Positions 36,561-47,539 of a DNA stretch of 64,000 bases are shown piece after piece. The DNA lies in NCBI GenBank assembly GCA_035772785.1, contig JAOCPU010000062.1, positions 124,001 through 188,000 of the forward strand, written 5' to 3'. The stretch's first letter is position 1. Each line of letters opens with the position of its first letter. The translations under genes and the position numbers were made by a program. Source of the stretch: Phlebiopsis flavidoalba (taxonomy: Eukaryota; Basidiomycota; Agaricomycetes; Polyporales; Phanerochaetaceae). The notes beneath the pieces were generated by a model, which saw only the letters and a program-made list of their open reading frames with translations, did no database searches and was not told where the DNA came from.

Positions 36561-36839
36561 CTGTACAATTTCGACCTAAACGGTTGTCACATGTCACAAG
36601 GCCTCCAAAATCGTCGTTCGTGGGCCCCTGTCACATGTCACAGGCCCCCGCCGCCGCTGTGTGACAGGCCATTTTGTGCGGCGCTTGTGCGCGGAATTTT
36701 CCGCGCCTGCGGCGCGGCTAGGGCGCTCGCCTATAGTCGTCCGTTGTCACACGTCACCGGGCCCATCGTCGCTGTCGCCGGTACGTTTGTATCTGTCACA
36801 CGTCACACACCCGCCGCCGTTTAGGTCGAAATTGTACAG
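36561..36839. mobile_element. MITE, 279 bp, 23-bp perfect terminal inverted repeats, TA target duplication
   Basis: The left end starts CTGTACAATTTCGACCTAAA and the right end (36817-36839) is its exact reverse complement over 23 bp. TA sits directly outside both ends (36559-36560 and 36840-36841), as expected for Tc1/mariner-type insertion. The interior is GC-rich and has four copies of a GTCACAYGTCAC motif (about 36587, 36630, 36748 and 36797). It cannot code for a transposase, so it is a non-autonomous element. Confidence 0.9.
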
Positions 36840-36841
36840 TA

Positions 36842-37499
36842 GCATACACCGTACATGACTTGTGGTCACCCTGTTGGTACACATTGCAATGGTATATTTG
36901 ATACCACCAATCTAGTCCATAAAATGGACCGCTCTCAGCATTAACATTATCAGGAATCATGGTGGAATGGGAGTGGACAATGAAACAGAAAGATGTAAGT
37001 CATGACAGTAGACTCGACCATTACTACGGACACAGAAATGGCTACTAGTGCAGAAAAAAGCTAGATATGAGTTCTCCTATGTCATTATGCTCTCGATGTG
37101 TTCTCCCTCATTCTCTTCGAAGTTTGAAATATCATTTGTATTTTATTTGTATTTTCCGGACGCCCGCGCTATTTATTTGTGCATGCTTGTTCCCTGCGCT
37201 TAACATCTGGCTTCAAGTTGTCGCCTCCCACTGTATTTCGCCTCCTTACAACGCTAGCATCGTGGTAGCACAATTATACCCTCACATGCATTTTCTGAGG
37301 TCTCTCTAGTCTCTCAGCGCGTCCTGTTTGCACAGTGCTGTCGATGCGCCTGACAGAAGATTAGTCTGGGGGCCAAATGTCGGGTTTCCCAAGCTACGGA
37401 GAGGTGTATAGAATCTCGAGAAGAAACCTATACCCAAATTTATCTAATTATGCTTCCATTTCTGATACACATATACACTATTGCACGACGTACGCCGTT
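36842..37499. other. AT-rich spacer between two DNA elements
   Basis: About 660 bp with no gene. An 80-codon open frame at 37067-37309 is hydrophobic by chance AT/TC content and has no support. Nothing else is recognisable. Confidence 0.35.
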
Positions 37500-37507
37500 T
37501 CCACAGC

Positions 37508-38167
37508 CAGTGTTGTCAAGGTCAGGCTGACCGGTCAAGAATGAGGTCAAGCCTCCTTGACCGGTCAGACGGTCGGACCGGTCAGCTGACCGGTCAGACG
37601 GTCGGACCGGTCAGCTGACCGGTCAAGGGGTCAGGCGCCCACGCAGCGCTGTGAGCGCCGGTCGGCACGCGAGAGGGCGGAGAGAGAGACACGATAAGTG
37701 TGGAACGGTCGCGAGGGCGTACGCAACGTAGCGTACAATATTGTAGATTAATAATAGACATCTTTGATCTATCCCGCCATGTCCCAGAGTCTTGAAGTGA
37801 CAATTCCCACTCAGCAGCACCCTCCACGCAACCTAATCAGACCATTTCTTGCGTCTCAGACAAGTTCCCTGTGGTCGGCATTCAGTCGCAGAAAAGAAGT
37901 CAAATACCGCGACAATCAAACCCATCTGTGTGCATGGTGTAACGGGGTGTTCGTGACGAGTGTGCAAGGTATGAGCAGGTTTGATTGTTGATTGTCACAA
38001 GTCTCGCAGCCCAGAAAACGTAGTATTGTAGCACGTCATCGTAATTACACGCATCAATCAGTCCTCGGGATTCTCCGGTTGACCGGTCGGGGTCAGGCTG
38101 ACCCCCGTAACCGTCGGACCTGACCAGCAATCTTTGACCGGTCAGACGGGGGTCAATGACAACACTG
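37508..38167. mobile_element. Non-autonomous hAT-type element, 660 bp, 8-bp target duplication
   Basis: The ends are perfect 11-bp inverted repeats, CAGTGTTGTCA at 37508-37518 and its complement at 38157-38167, followed by similar GACCGGTCA-rich subterminal sequence. TCCACAGC occurs directly outside both ends (37500-37507 and 38168-38175). A CAG-starting inverted repeat and an 8-bp target duplication are diagnostic of the hAT superfamily. The interior has an open frame from 37779 (MSQSLEVTIPTQQ, later LWSAF and HLCAWCNGVF) that could be the remnant of a BED-type zinc finger from the start of a transposase. The catalytic region is missing. Confidence 0.92.
37524..37630. repeat. Subterminal TGACCGGTCA palindrome array of the hAT element
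   Basis: The palindrome TGACCGGTCA or close variants occur at least five times between 37527 and 37626, including a direct repeat of about 32 bp (CTGACCGGTCAGACGGTCGG...). Further copies lie near the right end (about 38080 and 38136). hAT transposases bind clustered subterminal motifs of this kind, so these are probable transposase binding sites. Confidence 0.75.
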
Positions 38168-38417
38168 TCCACAGCGAGGTCGCGCCTTCCAATCAAAAAA
38201 GGAAAAGTAAGCGCTGATGCGCCATCACGCGTATGTCGGTGTCGCTCTGCTTTGACACGCCGAGAAGGGTATGGCTGTCGGCTCATGACGCGTTTCGTGC
38301 CAGGAACGAGTATTGCGACTTCATTTGCTTAAGTCTTACACTACTTACAAGCGTAGAGCCCCAACCAGCGTTCGCAGTCTCTCTCGTCGGTTACATCACA
38401 GCTGTCCCCGCAGTGTT

Positions 38418-38534
38418 TCTCGGGGTCCCAACTTGCTTGCTGACATTGCTCGGATGCTCACCTTCTTCATAGAACGTCTGGCGTGACGTCCAGTCACAAA
38501 GCTGAACCGTCCCCAGATTGGCTCCATAACTGAC
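38418..38534 (+). repeat. Right arm of the 115-bp inverted duplication
   Basis: Reverse-complement partner of 35743-35857. The open frame at 38233-38472 carries the shared GVPTCLLTLLGC after a hydrophobic stretch (VGYITAVPAVFL). This may be a fragment of an unidentified membrane-protein gene of which another fragment was copied in inverted orientation. Confidence 0.8.
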
Positions 38535-40914
38535 TGCTGTTACTTTGAGCATTGGCGCCCAAGATGAAACATTCTTTTTAGGGTCTTATAAGGCGTCTGA
38601 AGGCTATCATAAGATTACCGTCTGATAAGACGGACTTGAGTTTTCCGACACCATTCGTCGCCACATCGCGGCAGGCCCCGGCGAGCCGTGTTCCAGCTTC
38701 CACTATAGTGACCACAACAACTGATTCAGCTTCAATCCCGGTCTGTCGCAGCACAAGAGCTTTGCTGAACGCGCTCCCGGAGGGTAACAAACTGGCGGCC
38801 GAAGCATCATGTCGTCCTACGCATGTCCTGGCTGGCTAGGGCCGATTACTAGTGACGGCGGCCTCACACATGATATTGTGTGGCTTTCAGATTCAAAAAT
38901 ACGCTGGCGAGGAAACCCATGTCGCTGAATCCCGTGTACGGGCCCCTAGACACACGATACGCTTCCAGATCAGGCCTCGGGCCTCAGGACCAGAGTGGCA
39001 TGTTCTGGTTCACGTTGGCAACGTGGCCAGATAATCATAGGCACTGCATAAAGTGCGTCTCCAACTAGCTGGTGAAGATGCTAGTTGCAAAATAACTTGT
39101 GAATACTGCCGCTGGTATGCTCACCGGCATCTCGCAAATGCCGGCTCGCGATGCCGGGCAGTAGGTACAGTGGGTACAGTACTCAATGCTGCCAGTAATG
39201 CATAACGGTTGGTCTTGTTTGGTACCGAAGCCTCCGCCTGCCTAAAAAGGGTTGCCTCGGGTTGACGGTATGCTCCTTACATGCTCTTGCATGTTATTCT
39301 CTCCAGTAAATGACTAGAACAATCGCTTCACGTCTCTAGAGAGACCATCAGTGTCATCATGACCCCAGCAATAGTCGGATGATACGCAGATATCGCGTCG
39401 CGCAGTCACGGGCCACTAGATGAGTACAATCTGGATGTTTGGTATATTTCTTGGCAATCATCCGCCACTGATAATGACACCATTCTCAGCGCAAAAAGGG
39501 TTTCTATCGTCTATTCATCTGAGTCATATATCCCTTTAGAACCCAAGGACAGATACTGATAATCGCATTTCGATAACTCTAGTGACCTTCCCGTGTCCAT
39601 CGATACGATTATAGCGGACGTCTTACTTAGCGACGATCCCCATTCTCCCGGTCTGTCTTGACGAACGCCCAATTAAGGAAATTCATAATATGGAAAGCTT
39701 GAACGTGGGAGTCCAGAACTCGTAAAATTGCGGTCACGTCGCCGTGGAGTCTCCCCTTAGAGCCTCGACAACGATGAGCTGCTGATACATGCTGGTATCA
39801 TGGTCCTTTTAGCTATAGTCTGTAAGCGTGACCCGAATATCCTCGTGTAGATATCTTTGCACCATCTTTCATTCATCCCGAGATTTGACCTATAAATCAA
39901 TTGTACTATGCAACAGATCCCCCGCGTTCCAATTATGCGCGGAATTTGGATGCGCTGAGATGTCCAGTTTAATGCATTGGCCAACAGTGATCGCCGTGAG
40001 TGGCGGATGTGCATTTTAGAACCATACCATGATACGCTCTGCTCATATACGTGGGAAGCCGCGCGAGGTGAGCGTTCACAAAAACAACTTACCATGATTT
40101 TTGTCGAGTGGAGGTTTTTCTTGTATCAGTGATTCCGCAAACTCATGTCAGGAACGTTGTCTCAATAACAAGGCCTTCTGTTTCATTAAAACTTGGGAGT
40201 GAAGCTGAGCGAAGACCGTTTCTCTTCTAAGTGTAAACTGTTTCCAAGGGGCTCAGGGCTAAGCGGTCCCTGTAGCCGTTATGTGAAAGGCGTCAGAATT
40301 CGCTTTACTCTATGGTATGATTCCGCACTCCATGCCCTATGCACAAATGAAAAATCCACTGTCGTGCTACTTGCCGCTGGCAGACTTCGAGAGTAGAGTA
40401 CCACGGTCGCCCCATTAGCCACTTCGAGGCCGCATATGACGAATGGAACATAGGGGTCCTTTCACTATCAGCTGTGAAAAACGTGCACACGTGTGATGCG
40501 CGTTGTCGACCTAGTCATGCCCGTAGTATTGAGAAGCGAGCCGTCTGTCAGCGGCAGATGCATCCCGACGGCACCGACGCATGCCGCGCCCACGCACCAT
40601 ATTTGGTTATGGCCGACGCGCGGTGACTCGGTTCATCATGTGGTGGCAAGGGACGCATCACCGCCTATTGCTAAATGTAGCCAAGCGCAATCACACTAGG
40701 CGGTGATGCGGCCTGAAGGCCTGATGGCGGGCGGCCAAGACCTACTACTTGCCATTTCCCTCCATGTCACCACGAAACAAGGCACAAATTAGGAGCGCTA
40801 GTGCTTCGCAGACATATAAAGCGGCTAGGATGTGCTTCCCAAAAGGCCAACACACAACGCCTCCCAGTGCTCCTTTTCTTCACCGGTACTCTCTATTCAA
40901 GTGCTGTTTCGACT
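38535..40914. other. About 2.4 kb with no supported gene
   Basis: No coding segment is convincing. A perfect 13-bp inverted repeat, GCATCACCGCCTA at 40655-40667 and its complement at 40697-40709, encloses a 29-base loop. Another small inverted repeat, CCGGCATC/GATGCCGG, is near 39120-39155. The last 150 bp should include the promoter of ankyrin copy B. Confidence 0.35.
40655..40709. repeat. 13-bp perfect inverted repeat (hairpin)
   Basis: GCATCACCGCCTA at 40655-40667 pairs with TAGGCGGTGATGC at 40697-40709 across a 29-base loop. There is no obvious U-run after it and no flanking target duplication, so its role is unknown. Confidence 0.8.
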
Positions 40915-43900
40915 ATGCCTCAGAACCCTGAAGCCGCCTCTTTTCTTCTGCTCGCATTGCGGAGCTACCTACCGGGCCAGGCATCTCGCTCGACGACGTG
41001 CTCAAGCCGTCGCTCGCAGACCGAGGCCGAGCTGCGCAAGCTCTTCGCACAGGACAAGAAGAATCAGCGCGTCTCGCCGACAAATATGTCGGTCTCGTCG
41101 ATTGTGTTCGACTCGCCCCGAAAAGACATTAAGACCACGCGTGCTCGTTGTCGTGAGCGACGACGAAGATCTCAACGCGAAGTACATCATGCCCCTCTCG
41201 GCAGAGAGACGTCGCAAGGAAGGCTCGCCTGCCATGGTAGACAGCCTCGACGACTTCAAGAAGAATTGGGCCGTTTTCACAGAGAGCTCCTTGTCTCAGT
41301 TGATTGACTGGAATAACGTCGTCGCGGCCGGCGGATCTGTACAGGCCTGCCTTGCTCCTGTACCGGAGACCGCAAAAGCCTCCAAGCGGTCGCTCCGCAA
41401 ATACTATCACAACAAGGCCTTCCCGACATCTGACGTTGACCTGTTTCTATATGGACTCACCCCGGAGCAAGCGGAGGCGAAGATTAACCCAAATATACGA
41501 AGCTGTAAGGGATTCCATCCCATGGGATGTCACCTGCATCCGCACGAAAACACACCGTGTCCATCCATTCCCAATATCCCTTACCGCGCAGTCCAGATCG
41601 TGCTTCGGCTTTACCAGTCTCCTGCGGAGATTCTTGCAGGCTTCGACGTCGATGCGCCCTGCTGCGCATACGATGGGAGTCGAGTCTACGCAAATCCGCG
41701 AGCTATTGTTGCCATGATGCGGCAATGCAACACGGTCGACGTGACGCGACGTTCGCCCTTCGTACGAAGTCCGTCTGACCAAATATTCTAGTCGTGACTT
41801 TGAGGTGTTTGTGCCCCAACTCAATCGTTCTGATATTGATCCCACGGTTCGTCATTTTCCGCATTTCCGGTGTCCACTCGGCTGATCAAGCCCCTGTACA
41901 AACAGATCTTTGAGCGGTCCATCGTTCGGATTCAGGGGCTTGCTCGTCTCCTCGTTTTAGAGCGTCTTGCAACAGCCAAAGATCGCGAGGGATATCTGCA
42001 GTCACGACGCGAAATTCGCGGTCGTCCCACAAGTACATGAGGATGGTTGGAGACGTCTGCTGAAAAAGAAATACAAGGGAGACCTCAAGGCCGATGCTGA
42101 CTCAGGTTTGGAATATGAGCGACTACGATGTTGTTTCATTGCATATCCCGTACGGACCAGGATGGGACGCTAGGCGCATTGAAAAGCTTGTCTATCAAAC
42201 CGTATGTCTCCTATTCCATTCGCATTTCCTATGTGACTATGAACACAGTAATTCTACCAGGATCTCGGCATGAATTTTGTGAGTGTTCCCCCTTACACCT
42301 CTCGTAGGGTCTGGAGCTGAGGGTGCTTTAGCTCCATACACTAACCCGAAGAACAAGGTGGTAGGACCCTACATCGACATGCGGCGTTCTTTGGTACCAT
42401 GCCTGAATGTCTCGTGGACTGTTGCGAGGTAAGAATATTCATCTATCATGATATTCAGAAACAACCTCTCATATATCCAACTCAGCATTGCAGCCTCCCG
42501 TCCCAAAGAACGAGCAAGACCGTGAGCTCCAGTTGGAGGAGGACAAGAACTACTATCCGTGGGCGTGTAGAGTGAGTCCTGTCTCGTGTTTGTGACACAT
42601 GTTCATTATTGACGAGCTGCTATTAGGTTCATTGTTGAAGATCCCGGCCGCCAAAGCCTTTCAGCGGAGCTTCAACCCATTGACGATGGTGAATGGTCCG
42701 AGCAGGCATGTAATACATCGGTATCACGGTAAGAAGTTCTTTTCAATGCTATTGCCGCCGCACGAACAGACGGGGGCGCCGTCACCGCCGCTATCAAAGG
42801 CGGAATCGATGTTAAACCGCCGTGATTCCCGCATGTTGGTCGCACGCCTCTTCAAGTCGCCGTAGCCTGTGTCGACAGAAGGCGACCGAAATTGCTTAGT
42901 CCCGTGACCTTATTTGATGCGGATGAGCGCGTACCGACTGATCATGACTTGCCTTTTATGGTTCTGTGATCGGACGGCAGAACTAACGCACTAACATCTG
43001 GTGCCGCGCAATTGGAATCTACCTGGCCGTGGTGAGGAAGATGTTTAGGAGGCAGTGCTAACTGTGAACGACGAAGAGGCCAAAGCAGCAGCGGAGAAGG
43101 AGGCTGAGGAGAATGGCCAAGAAGACTAAATAGAGAAAGACGACAAAAGGATACGGCACAACGATATCGACATCGAGAGAACTCGGATGGCGAAACGACT
43201 GAGGGACATACGCGACAGTAGCGAAGGACGAGACGCAAAGGGAGATGGTCCTCCGATGAAGACGCTTGCCAAGAAGAAAGATGCCTGCACCCGTAGCAGA
43301 CACGAGCGCGCTTGGCACCGGTGTTAATTCCCGAGACGCTGAGGTATTCGAAACCCGACGTTGTTCCAGATCGATGCACTTGACTGGGATTATACCCTCA
43401 AGCGCTACGCTCGTCGGACTGGACGCGGGTCGCCTCCACGGCTCGATCGAAGTCGTCGAGAGCTCTGCGTGAGCTTGCTGAATGGCGCGAATCCAACAGC
43501 TTGTCTACTACTCGGCCCAAACACTCGTTGGCAAGATGCGCGTATGAGTCCATCCTCCATTAATCCTCATACGTTCCTTTAAGCACGAACCTGGATTTTT
43601 TGCGACAACAGAGGATGACGATTTAAGGCGAGCCAGATCGCTGTGGAGAAGCTTTCATCTCTGCGGGTTGCCGCCGTCTCGGAGGCGGACGAAAATCTTC
43701 TGACACCATTTTCCATCGCTCCATCTACTCCGGGCGCGCCGGTTTGGTGTCAACTTTCCTCAAGGTCGATCCCCCAATGCGAAGTGTCGTTCTTGGCGTG
43801 CCATGGTTAATGGACAACTATAGCAGCGCGGTATTTCCCAATCGTGTCCGCCGGAACTCAGGCTCGTATTCGGTGCTGGCGGTTCTTCTTGCACATGGTG

Positions 43901-46900
43901 CAAAAGCTCCAGATTAAACGGGATGATTTCCAGAGAGCCAGAGATATGAAGTGACGTAATCATACTATAATCCACGACGCTTTAGCTCATCGCATAAGTG
44001 ACATTTTTTAGGATGAAGAACAGCCACAGCGCGTACGCACGACGTCGAATTTTTCACTGTCGACATCTGCTACCTTTTATGCCGTTCGAGGTGGGACTTG
44101 GGAAATTACGACGACGTCGTGACCTTGCTGGCTGCACTCGGTGCCGGACCTCAATTTACCCCACAAGGGAATGTCTCGTTACTCGAGCGACACACGCGAA
44201 GAACAGTACACGCCTCTGGATTACGCTCAACTGGTTGGCGACCAAAATTAAGGAGTTCAAAGAGTCTCAGCTTGCGAAGAGTGGATCCGGTTTTCCAACT
44301 ACTACACTGGTTTTGTCGGGTACCGAACGCGCTGCTTCCCGGCGCTACGGCATCAACAGACAAGGAACAACCAGCTTGGAAAGATCGAGTGCTCAAAGAT
44401 GTATCAGATGATTACGATAAAGAGCAGGACGGCCTCCACAAATATCACCCATACAACCCCAAAGACTACATCGACGATATCAAGGCCTACTACGGTGAGA
44501 TGGCTCAAGTTCTCGCAGCTCATGAAGCAAAGCCGGGCGCCGAGATTTGGAAAGGGGTGAATGCATCCGACCTAGTCGAGACGTATCACTCTGAGGAGCC
44601 GCATCGGCGGTTATTGGTACTCCCCCCATGCCAGGAGCATGATGCAGGGCCCCTTCTTTTTCTACCGACATGGTCTAGGAAATCGTGTCGAGCTCAACGC
44701 ACACTACGATCAGGAACTCTTTGCAGCATGCTGGAACGGCGACAATGCTAAGATTCGCAAACTCTGCTTTGTTGCACACCGGGCCACAAGACTCAGGACC
44801 TGCCTCTCCAAATCTCGGTGCATTGGGGAACTAATTGGCAAGGGTGCGACCATCCTCATGCCAATTGTAACGTTCGCCTGACTTTTCACTCTTTTCTGTC
44901 TTTTCTCTCTCTTAGGATTCACTCCGGTATCACTTGCTCTCCATAGACGTCATTGGGACACGGCAAAGCTAATCATAGCAATGCCGTGGGGCAATACAAA
45001 CCAAATGTAGTCGAGACGAAGACTACTCGAGCGTATTCTACCATGGATCTCGCCCATCGTACGTCTTTACGGATGGTCCAATTACTCATGCACTCATCCC
45101 CTGAATAGCAGATCCCGACTCCGAACGACGATTTCATCGATGATGAGGAGGACATGGCCGATGAAGAAATCGAGGACGTTGAGATAGACTTGGTTGACAT
45201 TGCGAAAATCCCTACAGACGTTCACTGCAACACCGCGCCTACATACATGCTGAAACTCCGTTCAAAACCCTTACGTTCGCAAAAGATGGGAAGAAGACAA
45301 TATGTCAACGCCTATCACACCAAAGCTATCATAGGACGATGACTTTGAAGCATTTGTGCAAATTCTCGACCTGTACAACATACCTCCCGAGCGGCCGCAA
45401 CCGCTTCGTGGTGTGACGGCTTCAGTCATTGCAAACGACACGCCACACTAGTGTCATGTTGGGACACGAAATGACATCCGCATCCGTAATGGCCTTGAAG
45501 GGATCACCCTCAAGGAATGCACTCGTCCCGCTCAGGAAGAGTCTTCCCAAGATATCAGAAGCCGACCCGGATGCAGATCTGAGTCTTACCTTGGTCTCAA
45601 ATGTTGCACACGGGGGGAAGAAAGAAGAGAAAGATCTAGCAACGCAAAATGACCCACTCCCCAGGGGAACGCTCAAATCACACACAGCAGAGGACGTGTC
45701 CTCTCTCTTATGGACTGACTGCAAAGAGTGGCGGTATGCAATCGGTACGTTTCGTCATGTGCTGGTACCTCGCGAGACTTAGTGACAGCTAATACACGAC
45801 GTGCATCAACCTCTCCCGCGCCATACAAATTGGCTAACGCCGTCGGTACTTCCATAAGCGCGAATCGCCAGGCCAAGAAGATTCGCCAGTGACCTGGTGC
45901 CCGACTTAGGCGCGCCGTGTTGCCCGAGAAGCTTGGTTGGACGACACGACGTTGAGTTGAATGAGTCTGGTAACAACAGGCTGCAATCGTCGGAAAGCAA
46001 CAGAGATGCTTGACAGCGCTTTGTGTGTTGCGCCGGACAGAATTGGAAGCCACTCTTCATCTCAATTACGTTGGGGTTTCTCATGTTTCTTCTCTTGCAC
46101 TTCCTTTTACCTCAGATTCCTGATCATAGGCACCGCACCAAAGGCTTCAATAGCATTCTTCTGGCTGCAGTCCGCTACTCAGCTGACATCAAGATGTTTG
46201 ACTTCCTCCTTAGCAAGGGCGTCCTCGCCTCTCGAAACTGATCACAATGGGTCAGTGATCAGATCTTGGGCTCGTACAATTTACTCACAGAAGTATCGGC
46301 ACAAGCTATAGTAGTTGGAACATCTACCATGTACTCAGTGTTTGTGCCTCGGACGCATCCTTCGAACTACTCAAACACGCTCTCAAGCATCTACCAAAGG
46401 AGACTCTCCGACCCGACTGTTTCCCACCAGCAGCTGAAGGCAAGGCAGTAGCTCAGGTAAGTCTTTTCGCCGATTTCCAAATGCCTTCCTGTCTTAACGT
46501 GGACATCTAGTTGCCTCTCCATCTTGCAGTCAAATCGTGACCCAGGCGCTCGACAATCGTCAGACTGTTCATCGAATCCGGCGTGTCTCAGTATCTACAT
46601 TCGTGATGCAGGGATACACTCCGCGTGCAACTCGTGCTGTCAAGCACGAAGCGGGGCCCCAAATTGCGAAACTTCTTGCTGAGGCAGGGGCCGATAGAGG
46701 CTCTCACACCCTTGAAGATGGGTGTGGCAACACGCCACTATAGAGGTGGCAGCACGACAAGCCTTCTCATCTAGCGTGAAGTCTGGACATCGCATGCAGT
46801 GGCTTCAAGTGATCCGTCCAACCTACAGGTCAACTATAACACCAACCCGTTCAACCTTGCTGCCAAGGAGGCGGAGCTACCGGCGCTACCCGCGCGACCA

Positions 46901-47230
46901 TCGACGCGCTCTTGCGCGAAGGAACGACTGCGTGCGAATGGTACAAAGCTCACAAAGGTAGCTGATCGCTTTTGCGGATTCGCCTTCGAGGCAAAGATCT
47001 CCAAGGAGAAAGCCAAGGCGGAGGAGAAGGAGACAGCTCGAGGAAAGCAAGGGGCCAAGAACGACATCGGAATCGAAGATCGAGCGGGATTCAAACGGGA
47101 CTCCGCATCCGAGGTGCTCAAGGTTGCTCATTGATGCATTTTGCTCGCTGTCGTCACGTAATCCCACACTCCGCCACCTTGTCCATCCCAGCGGGGGAAA
47201 CTCAGCGGATAGTAGTTTACGTTCATGAGT
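40915..47230 (+). pseudogene. Ankyrin-repeat protein, copy B (frameshifted)
   Basis: The better-kept copy of the ankyrin gene. It starts MPQNPEAA at 40915. Segments in order: AELRKLFAQDKKN (about 41030-41070), LNAKYIMPLSAERRRKEGSP (41175-41235), DSLDDFKKNWAVFTESSLSQ and LIDWNNVVAAGGSVQACLAP (41240-41360), PTSDVDLFLYGLTPEQAEAK (41425-41485), VQIVLRLYQSPAEILAGFDV and DAPCCAYDGSRVYANPRAIV (41590-41710), QSRREIRGRP (42000), EDPGRQSLS (42640), GEWSEQ (42700), NRRDHVGRTPLQVA-like ankyrin repeats (about 42820-42870), DDIKAYYGEMAQVLAAHEAK (44470-44530), CWNGDNAKIRKLC (44730-44768), and a basic coiled-coil-like tail ISKEKAKAEEKE (about 46990). The carboxyl end after 47134 diverges from copy A and lacks its acidic tail. 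Single-base indels occur about every 50-100 bp. Function unknown; it could be a live gene spoiled by sequence errors. Confidence 0.72.
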
Positions 47231-47539
47231 CCGTTTACACACAGTATTCCTCTGAGATATGTAGCTGAGGTTCAGTAAAAAAAACCGAGAAAGAGGATGC
47301 GCGCATACGCGAGAAGGGCTAATGAGACGATGGTTTGCCTGACGTGAAGAGAAGGTTTCCCGAAAAGTGGGGGGTGCTCATCTATGGTTGGGAGTCTCTC
47401 CTTCAAGTTTCCGGTCAATCTGTATTAGATACAAGTGCCTTTGCTCGTGCATCGGAGGTATATACATGTGTTTTGTGTGATTCTATGTTTACAATCTCCA
47501 ATGATGCTACTCTTTGTACACAATGCATTCAAGTTCATG
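47231..47539. other. Spacer between ankyrin copy B and the antiporter gene
   Basis: About 310 bp at the 3' side of both flanking genes (convergent). No coding segment or repeat is recognisable. Confidence 0.35.

Noticed and set aside
38578..39068. Open frames on both strands right of the inverted-repeat arm
   Set aside because: Both strands are open with unremarkable Ala/Ser/Thr-rich translations and no support for either.
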